DNA from: Flavobacterium sp. 270
Lineage (GTDB): Bacteria > Bacteroidota > Bacteroidia > Flavobacteriales > Flavobacteriaceae
Direction: 5' to 3'
DNA: 64,000 nt
NCBI RefSeq assembly: GCF_004368785.1
Contig: NZ_SODM01000004.1
Coordinates: forward strand, 112,521 to 176,520
Of the stretch, positions 7,996 through 17,231 are shown one piece after another. Under the pieces are notes generated by a model. The model made no database searches. It was not told the DNA's origin and saw only the letters and a program-made list of their open reading frames with translations. Numbering within the stretch: the stretch's first letter is position 1; the number at the start of each line of letters is the position of its first letter. Position numbers and translations under genes: made by a program.

Positions 7996-10900
7996 TTATA
8001 CTAGATTATTTTCGGTTACATCACAGGCTCTGCGCACTTCCTGAACTGTTGCTGGGGCATCAAATCGGAACAAAGGTGACAACTTGCGTTCTTTTCTTGA
8101 AGCACGTATTGCATCTTTAATAGCAAAGAAGACACTATTGGCCAATACCAAAGGCGGCTCACCCACTTCTTTTGCAGAAAATATTTGGTTAGAATCTTCT
8201 GGGATACTTTGTACAGATTCCTCGTCTCTAGGAAAAAGGAAGGTATTCATCTCTAATGGAATAGTCGTTACAGCAGGAATCTTATAGCGCCAGGTATTAG
8301 TCGAATTTAATCTTCCTTTATTTGGCCCATCGGTTTCTGATACCAGCTTTTCAGTTAAAAGATAACCAATACCCTGAACAAAAGCACCTTCTATCTGTCC
8401 TATATCTATAGCTGGATTCATGCTCCAGCCCATGTCGTAGATAATATCAGAACTAATAATTTTAACTTCTCCGGTAAGGATATCAACTTCGGTAACCGAG
8501 CACGCTGCAGAATAGGTAAAGCCAACAAAGGAATCAACACCACCTCCAAGTTTTGCATCTTTAACACGGTCTATACCTGGAATATTGGGCTGGTCTGCTT
8601 CGGTTTTGAATGTCATGGCCGGTATTTGAGTTTCTCCTCCTTTTATTTTAGAATTAAAAGAAGCAATAAGATTAACTCTTTGTGATGCGGCTAAACTGAT
8701 TAAATGCTGCCAGATCATCAATTCATTTCCTTCACTTATTTTGATTTTTTTTGCCCAGCCTTTATTTTCTCCGGCGCCATAATTCCAAAAGTCTATGTTC
8801 TTGGCTTTGCACCAGTCTTCGCCATATTCTTTGAGCATTTGGTAGCCAAATTCCATAAGTCTGGCGCGCATTTCTTCACAGGTTTGTTTTACGGCTTCAC
8901 AAGAATAAGGAGTTCCGGTAGAACCACCCGTACTTGTTGGGTTTGGGGTGACACTTGTATTTACATTGTCAATAAATATCATTTCCATTGGTATTCCTAA
9001 AACATAAGATGCTACCTGCTGTGCCTGGGTAACTAATCCCTGCCCAATTTCAACACCTCCCTGATGGATAACAACAGTTCCGTCACTTGGATTGATAACC
9101 ACAATAGCAGCTGATTGTTCTAATGCCAATAAATTGTATCCTGAACCATATTTTACAGGTATCATAGAAATACCTCTTTTATGCCATTTGTTTTTTTTAT
9201 TGAATTGCTCTACTTCCAGATACTTAGCTTCGAAATTAGAAACTCTTTTTGCATAATCCCATACTTGCTTCATATAACAATACGTAAGTGCCTGCCCGAA
9301 TGGAGTAACATCCCCACGATCGTAGAGGTTTTTTTCGCGCAGATCTTCTGGTCTCATATCTAATGAAACAGCAGCATCATCGATGGCATTTTCTACAATG
9401 TTTTTACCTTGCACGTCTCCAAAGGCCCGCATTGCGGTGCTTGGAGCTGTATTAGTGCGGCATACATCTATCTGGCTTTCAAAATTTTTGATGTTATAGG
9501 CGTTGTCAGTTCGCAACTGAATACAGTTGGATACAATAAACGAGCAGTCATAAAAAGCACCTCCGTCTCCCCACATTTTTAGTTGGAATCCGTGAATAAT
9601 TCCTTTGTTCTTTTCGTTATGCAGACCAGCATCAACGGCAATTTGATATTCACCATAATAGGCATGACGTTTTCCAATCATTGCGGTATCCTCATCACGA
9701 GGTACAACAAGGCGAACAGGTCTTTTGGTTGCTTTTGCCGCAACCGCAGTTGGTCCGGCAATAAAACGGGTTTGCTCTGTTTTTCCTCCAAATCCTCCGC
9801 CTACAGGCGGTACCTCTACTTCTATTTGATGATGATACATACCCAATGCCGAAGCAACAGTATCATGCATTCCTCCGGGACTTTGCACAGAAGGCTGCAC
9901 TTTCATACGGTGCTCATCTACAGGAGTTACAATACAAGCTTGCGGCTCCATGTAAAAATGAGCCTGACCGCCGCAAAGTTGTGAGGAACGAACCATCGTA
10001 CATGGTACACTGTCTACTGTAACTTCTTTGGTATCTATTTTTTTTTGTTTACATAAAAGAGCTTTCGGAGCGCTATTTTCATCATTTGTTACCCATTCAA
10101 ACTGACTGCCTGGACGTGTTATTTTCCAAATATGAGAAGCAAAAGATGCAGATACAGGTGCATCTGGAAAAATACTTCCTTTTGTAATGGCGTCAAGAAA
10201 ATCAATAATGGGTTCACTCCATTCTCCTGTCCATGGCGCTCCTGGTTTTGTGTATTGAACATATTCTTTGGAAACTTGTGAAGCAATTTTAATTGCATCC
10301 TGCTCATTGGAAGCAAGGATCATAGCAATAGACTGCCCTACATAACTCACCAATTCTTTTGCAAAAAGCGGCTGGTCACTTCCCATTCCCTGAAAATTAC
10401 GGCCTCCGTTTTTAATGTTTTCAGCAGTAATGATATCGGCAAAAGCTGGAAATTTCTCCTTCAATAGTATTTTTAATTTCCCTATTGAAATCGTCTTTTT
10501 ATTCTCTGGATTAATAAAGGAGTAATTCATAAGTGCTTGCTCACTTTGTACGAATGCCCCGTTTAAAGTAAGCGGCGGTACAGAAAGCTCATGGGTGTAA
10601 TGCGTTTGTCCCGATGTTTGATACATGGCTGTCACCTTGATATAAGGCTGCGAAACCGGAGCTTTAAAATCTTGTGTTTTGTATGTTTGTATTCCCTCGC
10701 TAACCGGCCAGTTCCCCCATTTGTTCTCTGCTATTGAAGTCAGGTTTGCTGGTATAGCAATCCCTTTGGCTGTTAAAACATTTACAATTGACTTGTAAAA
10801 AAAAGCAACGGCTAATTGCGTACGATATTCTGAAGTAAAACCTTCATTAGGCACTTCTTTCATACGTTCTTTCTGAGCTTTAAGTTCTTTAGAAACTTCT

Positions 10901-12591
10901 TTTGCTAAAATTACAGAAAGATCACCGACATCGTTTAATGTAAGTTTTTCAATTTTTTTCATTGCGTTTTCAGTTTTTACTGCTCTCCACGGATAAGGAG
11001 CAATACCACCAAATGCAATTATTGCCGATTTAACGATACATTCATCATTAATATTAAAGTTTGTCGTTGCATTTACTATACTATGAGCATTTACTTCACG
11101 CAAGGCAACTTTTTGCGCAAATGCCACAGCATTAGAATCTTTTAATGAAATTTGATAAGAAACAAGTACAATTTCGTCTGCCAGTTTGGGATTAACAACA
11201 ATTGCTTTTACGAGTTCTTGAGCTGTTTGTATATTTTGTTTAAAATTGCCGTTTTTGTCAAGCTGCAAATAATTGATTTTTGCTTCTACAGCAAATAGAG
11301 CCGTAAAAAGATCTGATGGAAAAGGTTCTCCTTTTCCTTTTGGTATATGCTTTAGCACAAGCATAGTATTACCGCCAATTGTTGCAGCATTACGAACAAT
11401 ACGACCGGCAGTTCGTCGTGCCATATAGTCTAATGCCTCTAAAATTGTAATATCTGATTGAGATATTTTATTATTATTAAATTTGGCTTGCGCTAAACCT
11501 TCAGTAAGTGTTTCAAGTAGTTCACTGTAGGTACTGCCGGCAGCTATTTGAAGACTATCTTTTGTAATTATGTTTTTAGCATTCAGTTCTGGTATAAACC
11601 GAATGTCAGCATAAAAAGTGTTATCTAAAAACTCATCTTTGTAAATTCCATACGAAGTATTGCCGTGTACAAACCGAACATCTTTGTTCTTTTTAAAAAT
11701 TTCGGCTAGTTCTGTCAGCGTTTTTGGAGTAACCCAACGATCTGTAAAAACTCTGGATGCAGGTTGTTGTGCTTGTTTAGGAAAAGGAATTTCAACATTG
11801 GCTGGAAGCTGGGCTTTTCCAACGGGATCCAGCTTACAAGGCATTCTATTTTTTTCATCTGCTGCACTCCAATCAGATGCAAAGGTTTTCATTCCGGTAA
11901 GTATAGACCGATAACCTGTACATCGGCATAAGTTTCCATCAAATGCTTCTTCAATTTCTTTTTTAGTTGCTTTTGGTTTATTATATATAAATTCAGACAT
12001 GTTCATTACAAATCCTACGCTGCAATACCCACATTGGCTTCCGTTGTTTAGTGCCAATTGATAGGCAACTGGATTCATGCCTAAATGTGTTTCTTCAGAC
12101 GGAAACTCTGAAATTTCATCTATAATCTTTATTTCTGCGTCAGAATTACCGCTTTGAATGGTTTTCGCAATTTCTTTTTGAACTGCAACAAGCTTATTTC
12201 CAGCTTCTTTCATTGCAATATCCAATACTGGAGATTTGTCATCCTCTATAGGAACATAGGCACGGGTTGAACTCGTTTTTTGCAAAAGAAATTCAGCATC
12301 AGGTTTACGGGCAGCACCCGTTCCTTCAACCGTAGTAACCGAAAGTCCGCCTATAGCGCATACGGGTCTAAGACAGGAGTTTATAGCGACATGGCTGGCT
12401 TTATTTTCTTCATTGTTCCATTCTGATAAAATAACAGTGCAGCCACCACAGCCTCCTTGGCCACATGGCTTTTTTGGTCCGGAAAGCCCCACTTCTGGCG
12501 ATCTTAAATAATCAATTAAAAGTAAATCTGGTGAGGGATTTTCTATGGTCGTAGGTTTTCCATTTAGAAAGAAATTTACAGTATTTTTCAT
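7996..12591 (-). CDS. One-polypeptide xanthine-dehydrogenase-like molybdenum hydroxylase
   Basis: A 1531-residue protein with the eukaryote-like fused order. [2Fe-2S] domain one has Cys43, Cys48, Cys51 and Cys73; domain two has Cys187, Cys190, Cys222 and Cys224. An extra ~80 residues separate them. The FAD domain carries GNTSYG and TIGGN, and the molybdopterin domain carries PPVGGGFGGK, AMRAFGDVQG and KEVGEPP with the catalytic Glu. It has no signal peptide and should be cytoplasmic. Bovine xanthine dehydrogenase has Glu802 right after GGFGGK and Arg880 in the substrate pocket; by hand alignment these positions are Thr and Cys here. Xanthine is therefore not a safe substrate; an aldehyde or another N-heterocycle is possible. 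First gene of the operon that ends with xdhC. Confidence 0.9.
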   Translation of the reverse strand: MKNTVNFFLNGKPTTIENPSPDLLLIDYLRSPEVGLSGPKKPCGQGGCGGCTVILSEWNNEENKASHVAINSCLRPVCAIGGLSVTTVEGTGAARKPDAEFLLQKTSSTRAYVPIEDDKSPVLDIAMKEAGNKLVAVQKEIAKTIQSGNSDAEIKIIDEISEFPSEETHLGMNPVAYQLALNNGSQCGYCSVGFVMNMSEFIYNKPKATKKEIEEAFDGNLCRCTGYRSILTGMKTFASDWSAADEKNRMPCKLDPVGKAQLPANVEIPFPKQAQQPASRVFTDRWVTPKTLTELAEIFKKNKDVRFVHGNTSYGIYKDEFLDNTFYADIRFIPELNAKNIITKDSLQIAAGSTYSELLETLTEGLAQAKFNNNKISQSDITILEALDYMARRTAGRIVRNAATIGGNTMLVLKHIPKGKGEPFPSDLFTALFAVEAKINYLQLDKNGNFKQNIQTAQELVKAIVVNPKLADEIVLVSYQISLKDSNAVAFAQKVALREVNAHSIVNATTNFNINDECIVKSAIIAFGGIAPYPWRAVKTENAMKKIEKLTLNDVGDLSVILAKEVSKELKAQKERMKEVPNEGFTSEYRTQLAVAFFYKSIVNVLTAKGIAIPANLTSIAENKWGNWPVSEGIQTYKTQDFKAPVSQPYIKVTAMYQTSGQTHYTHELSVPPLTLNGAFVQSEQALMNYSFINPENKKTISIGKLKILLKEKFPAFADIITAENIKNGGRNFQGMGSDQPLFAKELVSYVGQSIAMILASNEQDAIKIASQVSKEYVQYTKPGAPWTGEWSEPIIDFLDAITKGSIFPDAPVSASFASHIWKITRPGSQFEWVTNDENSAPKALLCKQKKIDTKEVTVDSVPCTMVRSSQLCGGQAHFYMEPQACIVTPVDEHRMKVQPSVQSPGGMHDTVASALGMYHHQIEVEVPPVGGGFGGKTEQTRFIAGPTAVAAKATKRPVRLVVPRDEDTAMIGKRHAYYGEYQIAVDAGLHNEKNKGIIHGFQLKMWGDGGAFYDCSFIVSNCIQLRTDNAYNIKNFESQIDVCRTNTAPSTAMRAFGDVQGKNIVENAIDDAAVSLDMRPEDLREKNLYDRGDVTPFGQALTYCYMKQVWDYAKRVSNFEAKYLEVEQFNKKNKWHKRGISMIPVKYGSGYNLLALEQSAAIVVINPSDGTVVIHQGGVEIGQGLVTQAQQVASYVLGIPMEMIFIDNVNTSVTPNPTSTGGSTGTPYSCEAVKQTCEEMRARLMEFGYQMLKEYGEDWCKAKNIDFWNYGAGENKGWAKKIKISEGNELMIWQHLISLAASQRVNLIASFNSKIKGGETQIPAMTFKTEADQPNIPGIDRVKDAKLGGGVDSFVGFTYSAACSVTEVDILTGEVKIISSDIIYDMGWSMNPAIDIGQIEGAFVQGIGYLLTEKLVSETDGPNKGRLNSTNTWRYKIPAVTTIPLEMNTFLFPRDEESVQSIPEDSNQIFSAKEVGEPPLVLANSVFFAIKDAIRASRKERKLSPLFRFDAPATVQEVRRACDVTENNLV

Positions 12592-13333
12592 AATAGTAAG
12601 TGATAATTGATTTGGTCTTTATTTTTTTGAAAATTTAGGAGAATGAAATAGATCGTTATTAGATAATTACAGAGTCGAAAATCGTAGATATCAAAAACAA
12701 ATGTTTATGTTCACTCAATTTTTTCTAATACTCCACCCTTATTTAGTCTTCTTAACATTTAAGCACATTGATAAATCTGGTTTGTTCAGAAATAGATAAC
12801 TCATCAGGTTTATTTAGCAGTATTACGGTCTAAAGCTAGAGATACTTCAGGTCATAAAAATCTGATTAATAAAACTATAACAAATATAATATGGTGTTTT
12901 AAATCACAACCAAGTAATAATACCTGTTTTAAGATTAAACCTATAAAAAAACTGCCTTGTCGTACATAACGCTGAACAAGACAATTATAGATTTCTATGT
13001 GATGATAAAATTATCGATTCCCAGAGGTCATTTGATTTAAAGGAATAAACTTCTCAACTATGAGCTGGGAATGGAGTCGGACAACAAAAAATTATTGTTC
13101 GAATATGTTACCGATGAAACGGGAAAAGTTTACGGAAATGTTTCGCTTTTTAGAGGAAGCGCTTTAAGAACAACATTTACCGAAAAAAACGATCTGGTTG
13201 AAGTTTCATTAAATGGAAAATCTGTCTATTAAACTAAAATTTAATTTATACCTTAAAGGTTCTAATCTAAAGTGGACTTGATACTTTTTCACAAAAAAGG
13301 TTAAGGCGAATTAGCAATGTTCATATAGTTTAA
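12592..13333. other. Gene-poor stretch upstream of the hydroxylase operon
   Basis: This stretch should hold the promoter of the minus-strand operon, but I see no clear TAnnTTTG box. A short orphan frame lies at 13071-13232 and repeat R2 follows. Nothing else is recognisable. Confidence 0.4.
13071..13232 (+). pseudogene. 53-residue orphan frame, probable 3' gene remnant
   Basis: An open frame from ATG 13071 to TAA 13232 has balanced, coding-like composition (MESDNKKLLFEYVTDETGK at the start, LVEVSLNGKSVY at the end) that differs from the A+T-rich surroundings. It resembles the C-terminal beta-rich end of a larger secreted or glycosidase-type protein, but I cannot name the family. There is no promoter or ribosome-binding site. 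Most likely it is the tail of a deleted gene. Confidence 0.3.
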
Positions 13334-13424
13334 TTTTCGTGGCAGAATCGTGGCACATGCTTTTTGAGAAAATAAAAATTCAATGAAATCAAGACCTGCC
13401 GAGTTTAGGTTCGAATCGGAGATG
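13334..13424 (+). repeat. Dispersed direct repeat R2
   Basis: TGGCAGAATCGTGGCAC begins at 13340, TTCGAATC follows at 13410 (offset 70), then GGAGATG. The right arm GAGTTTAGGTTCGAATCGG is nearly identical to that of R1 and R4. The repeat separates the hydroxylase operon from the RsbQ/kinase pair. Confidence 0.88.
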
Positions 13425-13671
13425 TACATACTCCTAGCATAAACAAATATTCTCAACTTGTTTTATAGATGTTTCGCAGTTCTTAACTATAGCCGATTCG
13501 AAATATAAATTATCTAAAGTATAATTAGGAACTACAAGCAGAATAAATCATCAAATAAAAATCTGATGTAAGTATACCGGATTTTTCTAGGCTTAAGAAC
13601 TTGCAGTACGAATTGAATCTTAATAAGCTTGTTGAGTCCGTGCTCCATAAAACACTGTCAAAGATCAGAAT

Positions 13672-14883
13672 CTAATTATTTTCAGCAGGCAAGAGAATTG
13701 TGAATCTTGTTCCGATTCCTTCCCTAGAGGATACGGTAATATTTCCCTTATGCCTCTGTACAATTTTTTTGCAGAGTGCTAATCCCATTCCAATAGATTT
13801 TTCCTTGGAATCGACTTTTCTGAAAATTTCAAACAGTTTGATTCCCTGCTCGTTAAAACCTTCTCCATTATCCTCATATGAAATCCTTATAAAGTTCTGA
13901 TAATGATATTTATTACTGTTTTCCAGTATATTTTGCGTGATTATTTCTGCTTTTATATTTATGGAAACTTTGCTCTCTCGCTTTTTAAATTTAAAGGAAT
14001 TATCAATAAGCTCTTTAAAAAGATTTGTTATCATATTGAAATCAGCATAGAAAAAAGGATAGCTGTTTTCAAGTATTTCATAATTTAAATCGCGAAGCGA
14101 ATCTGGTAGATTTTTAACTACATATTCGATTATTTCCGCTAGATTTACTTCCGTATAAGTAAGTTTTTTTGAATCAATTGCATTATAACGTTCAAGACCT
14201 TCAAGCAAATCACGAGTGTTTTCAACTAAGTCAGTAATTTTAGTCAGGTACAGCGTATTTATTTTAGTTTCTTTTCCAGCATCGTCTTTAACCTTATTAC
14301 TAAAAAAGCTGATTTTTCTGAGAGGTTCCTGCAGATCATGAGACAAAATTTTATTGATTTCTGTCATCTGGCTGTTTTTATCAGCAAGTTCCTGTAGCTG
14401 CCGAGATAACAATTTTTCATTTTCTAAAAGTACATTACGCATGGATATAAGCTCAGCATTTTGGAGCAATGCTTTTTCAGCAGCATTTTTAGCAGCTAAT
14501 ATTTCCTTTTCGAATTTATTTCGGTTAGAGATTCTCATCCCTCCAAAATGAACAGCAAATGAATTTTCCTTTTCAATATAAGCTGCATTTAAAAGCACTG
14601 GGAAATCAGTACCGTCTTTTGCAATAAATGAAAGAAAAACTTCATCGGCATATCCTTTCATTTTAACGATAGGAAAAAATTGGGTCTGAAAAAAAATTCG
14701 ACTCCCAGCGGTAACTATGTCCGCAAACTTTATTCTACGGATTAGCTCTTCACGGCTGTATTTTAAGTCATGCAGTAAAGCATCATTTATTTTTGTAATT
14801 AAGCCATCGCTTTGGAAAGTAAAAAGGTAACAAGGAGCTGAATGATATTCAGAATCCGAATGTTCACTATTGATGTCTGGCAC
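13672..14883 (-). CDS. Soluble PAS-domain histidine kinase
   Basis: A 403-residue cytosolic kinase. The PAS domain is at about 18-115, a coiled coil at about 122-178, and the HisKA H-box is SHDLQEPLRK with His182. The HATPase_c domain has its N-box around Asn295, DNGEG with Asp338, and a glycine box IGMGLALCKK. No membrane segment is present. The PAS block SRIFFQTQFFPIVKMKG, followed by DFPVLLNA, resembles the PAS domain of RsbP/RsbU-like phosphatases that work with RsbQ. This agrees with its position 8 bp after an RsbQ-like gene, with which it must be co-transcribed. No receiver domain is attached; partners may be the single-domain regulators nearby. Confidence 0.9.
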   Translation of the reverse strand: MPDINSEHSDSEYHSAPCYLFTFQSDGLITKINDALLHDLKYSREELIRRIKFADIVTAGSRIFFQTQFFPIVKMKGYADEVFLSFIAKDGTDFPVLLNAAYIEKENSFAVHFGGMRISNRNKFEKEILAAKNAAEKALLQNAELISMRNVLLENEKLLSRQLQELADKNSQMTEINKILSHDLQEPLRKISFFSNKVKDDAGKETKINTLYLTKITDLVENTRDLLEGLERYNAIDSKKLTYTEVNLAEIIEYVVKNLPDSLRDLNYEILENSYPFFYADFNMITNLFKELIDNSFKFKKRESKVSINIKAEIITQNILENSNKYHYQNFIRISYEDNGEGFNEQGIKLFEIFRKVDSKEKSIGMGLALCKKIVQRHKGNITVSSREGIGTRFTILLPAENN

Positions 14884-14891
14884 GCTGATAT

Positions 14892-15686
14892 CTATACTTT
14901 TAAGTAGTTTTTAATATGTTCGATAGTTTCTTGCGGGTGGCTTAAATGAGGACAGTGACCTGTTGCCTGCATCTTTATAAACTTACTTCCCTCAATTTTT
15001 TTTGCAATATAATTCCCCACAGCATCAGGAGCGATAATATCATCCGAACACTGTAGTATTAACGAAGGAACTCTTAGTTTAGTAAGATCCTTTCTGTTGT
15101 CGGAGAAAAATGTAACCCTTGCAAATTTTCGTGTAATATCCGGATCTGCGGCGCAAAAACTTTCTTCGAGCTCAATTGACAATTCAGGGCGGTTTTGATT
15201 TTTCATAACATTAGGTGCAAGAAAGTTAGCCCATCCGATATAATTATTATCCATAACATCGAATAGTCCCTCTAAATCTTGCTGCGTAAAACCTCCATCA
15301 TAGTCTATATCATTAACATATCTTGCAGATGGACCAATCATTATTAACGATTTAAATACTTCAGGTCGTTGAATTGATGATAAAAGCCCTATCATAGCAC
15401 TCACCGAATGACCAATAAAGATAATGTCTGTAAGGTTGAGAAAATCACAAATATCGAGAATATCCTGTGCATAGCCATTAAGACTGCTGTAACGGTCTGG
15501 ATTATATGAATCCTTATCAGATTTCCCACATCCAACGTAATCAAAGACTATAATTTTATAGTTTTCTTCAAAGGCTGGAGTTATAAAACGCCACATATTC
15601 TGGTCACATCCAAAACCATGTGCAAACATTACCACTTCGGAACCTTTACCGAAACACCTTACATTATTACGCTGTATAACTTCCAT
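14892..15686 (-). CDS. RsbQ-like alpha/beta hydrolase sensor
   Basis: A 264-residue protein closely resembling Bacillus subtilis RsbQ along its length: HGFGCDQNMW near the start, VFDYVGCGKSD, GYAQDILDIC, GHSVSAMIG, NYIGWANFLAPNV, PSLILQCSDDIIAP and GHCPHLSHP. The predicted catalytic triad is Ser94, Asp216 (or 215) and His244. RsbQ and the related plant receptors D14/KAI2 bind or hydrolyse a small hydrophobic ligand and signal to a partner. In Bacillus the partner is RsbP, a PAS-phosphatase; here the next gene, 8 bp downstream, is a PAS histidine kinase. A TATATTTG box lies just before the start codon. Confidence 0.92.
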   Translation of the reverse strand: MEVIQRNNVRCFGKGSEVVMFAHGFGCDQNMWRFITPAFEENYKIIVFDYVGCGKSDKDSYNPDRYSSLNGYAQDILDICDFLNLTDIIFIGHSVSAMIGLLSSIQRPEVFKSLIMIGPSARYVNDIDYDGGFTQQDLEGLFDVMDNNYIGWANFLAPNVMKNQNRPELSIELEESFCAADPDITRKFARVTFFSDNRKDLTKLRVPSLILQCSDDIIAPDAVGNYIAKKIEGSKFIKMQATGHCPHLSHPQETIEHIKNYLKV

Positions 15687-15691
15687 TATTA

Positions 15692-15699
15692 CAAATATA
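15692..15699 (-). promoter_or_regulatory. -7 box TATATTTG of the rsbQ-like gene
   Basis: On the minus strand TATATTTG is followed by only TAATA before the ATG at 15686. This matches the Bacteroidota -7 consensus TAnnTTTG. The spacing would put transcription start at or next to the ATG, implying a leaderless or nearly leaderless mRNA. I see no clear -33 TTG at the usual distance. Confidence 0.45.
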
Positions 15700-15775
15700 C
15701 ATCTATATTTGATAAAGGAATCGCTTCATCCTAAAATTTTAATTAGTTTACTGCGCTAATCTGGGTCTTTTACGT

Positions 15776-15866
15776 TTTGTGGCAGAATCGTGGCAAATCA
15801 ATTTTCTGAATTACAAAATCCAAGCAATCATAGACATTCTCGGAATCAGGTTTCAATCGGGATGTA
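15776..15866 (+). repeat. Dispersed direct repeat R3
   Basis: TGGCAGAATCGTGGCA begins at 15780. The right end is slightly diverged (AGGTTTCAATCGGGATG, with TTCAATC at 15852, offset 72). A hairpin ATTC-TCG-GAAT precedes it. It separates the RsbQ/kinase block from the MEDS/regulator block. Confidence 0.82.
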
Positions 15867-15973
15867 CCTGTATTGATCATAATGTAAGTTTCTCATTGAA
15901 TCATATCACTGTTATCTTTGGAATAACTTATGAAAAATATCTGCATAAAGATACAGATCGAGAAATAAGATTT

Positions 15974-16426
15974 TTAAAGTATCGCTTGTGGTTCGTGGCA
16001 TTTCTTCCAGTATGCAATAATATTCTCAATTACGGTCTGGAAATCCGAAAAATTACTCTCTTTCTTAAAATAACCTTGCGCAGAAAGCCTAAATGCCTTA
16101 TCAACATAGCTCGGATCACTCGAAGTAGAAAGATATATATATGGAATGAATCTGATTTCAAGACGTTTTTCAGACATAATAAGTTGTCGGAGTCCAAATC
16201 CATCTAGTTTTGGCATATTAATGTCTGACAACACCAAAAATGGGTATGCTTTATTTTCTAAAAGGTAAGGAACAACCATGGTAGGATCATCAAAAAAAAC
16301 AATCTTATTGGATATATTCAGACTTTCAAAAATATCGGCAAGAAAGTCCTGATCATCAAGATCATCTTCTACAACAATAATTTCACCATTTACATTCATA
16401 ATAGGAAAATCTTTTACATTGAACAT
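15974..16426 (-). CDS. Single-domain response regulator (Rcp1-like)
   Basis: A 150-residue CheY-like receiver with no output domain. The acidic pocket is VVEDDLDD, the phospho-acceptor is Asp68 in LSDINMP, the conserved Ser/Thr is in LSTSSDP and the Lys in YFKKES. An internal Met at residue 10 (16399) directly before NVNGEIIVVED is an equally good start. The gene follows the MEDS gene by 31 bp and is probably co-transcribed. Such regulators pass phosphate in relays with PAS or phytochrome kinases; a kinase with a matching type of H-box lies in the next block. Confidence 0.88.
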   Translation of the reverse strand: MFNVKDFPIMNVNGEIIVVEDDLDDQDFLADIFESLNISNKIVFFDDPTMVVPYLLENKAYPFLVLSDINMPKLDGFGLRQLIMSEKRLEIRFIPYIYLSTSSDPSYVDKAFRLSAQGYFKKESNFSDFQTVIENIIAYWKKCHEPQAIL

Positions 16427-16457
16427 TGAAGACCAGCTTATCTAGTTCGCCTTAAAT

Positions 16458-17093
16458 TTATGATTTAAGTAAACTCGAGATAAAATCCGAATGGTTCGAA
16501 ATTAATTCCAAAGGATCAAGATATTGTGGATTTTTAATGATCTTTCCATCTTTGATTACGTACGGATGGGTAAGCAAAACATCTTTAATTGTACTCTCAC
16601 TGAAACTACTAACATCATACATACAGATCAATGAACACGAATGTTTTGGAGTCAACAGATTCAGGTTTGACTCATACTGTAGAAGTTCCTCTGTTCCGGG
16701 AAGATTCTTAAGAGCCCATACCATATCTCCGCAAGCTCTTACACTATCATAACCTGCCCTTGAAGCAGATAATAAAGTTTTTTCCAACATAGCATACATT
16801 CTTTCTGCACCAAACATCCCATCTTTAATATAAGTGTTTTCCGAAGCCAATACTTCCAGTTGACCGCTCACAAGTTTATCAGTGATTGATATTCCACTAT
16901 CTGTGAGACAGCGACAATGCTCACCGTGACGGTTTGCTTCAAGTATGTTAATGACTTTATCATTTGATTCTAAACCTTCCATAATATATGGAATGATTAC
17001 CTCATATTGCTGTTCTCTGGAATCGAAAAATCCACAGATGTGCATTGGAGCTGACAAGGACTCTCCACATACTGAAAAAGAAGTTTGTTTCAT
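16458..17093 (-). CDS. MEDS-domain sensory protein
   Basis: A 211-residue protein that I assign to the MEDS (DcmR-like sensory) family: MHICGFFDSREQQYEVIIPYI near the start, the block VINILEANRH, then RMYAMLEKTLLSASRAGYDSVRACGDMVWAL and a C-terminal CMYDVSSF. The fold is related to KaiC/RecA, but no intact Walker A is visible. Members are thought to sense small ligands and often accompany kinases, anti-sigma-type regulators or STAS proteins. It is first in a two-gene unit with a receiver protein. A TATATTTG box lies 5 nt before the ATG. Confidence 0.85.
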   Translation of the reverse strand: MKQTSFSVCGESLSAPMHICGFFDSREQQYEVIIPYIMEGLESNDKVINILEANRHGEHCRCLTDSGISITDKLVSGQLEVLASENTYIKDGMFGAERMYAMLEKTLLSASRAGYDSVRACGDMVWALKNLPGTEELLQYESNLNLLTPKHSCSLICMYDVSSFSESTIKDVLLTHPYVIKDGKIIKNPQYLDPLELISNHSDFISSLLKS

Positions 17094-17097
17094 ATAT

Positions 17098-17105
17098 CAA
17101 ATATA
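17098..17105 (-). promoter_or_regulatory. -7 box TATATTTG of the MEDS gene
   Basis: The minus strand reads TATATTTG-ATAT-ATG, so the box ends 5 nt from the start codon, much as for the rsbQ-like gene. A second match TAATTTTG lies immediately upstream (17106-17113). The nearer box implies a nearly leaderless transcript. Confidence 0.4.
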
Positions 17106-17150
17106 CAAAATTACTACAAAAAAATTTAGGACTACTGAACTTTTATACTT

Positions 17151-17175
17151 GTGGCAAATTCGTAACAAATGCATT
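17151..17175 (+). repeat. Partial left arm of the R repeat
   Basis: GTGGCAAATTCGTAACAAATG resembles the left arm TGGCAGAATCGTGGCAAAT of R3. No TTCGAATC follows at the expected offset, and R4 begins about 85 bp later. It is probably a decayed or truncated copy. Confidence 0.4.
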
Positions 17176-17231
17176 TGACTTGACACTTTTAAAAAAGAAT
17201 AAAAATTTTACCTACTTTTTCCTAGTTTACA

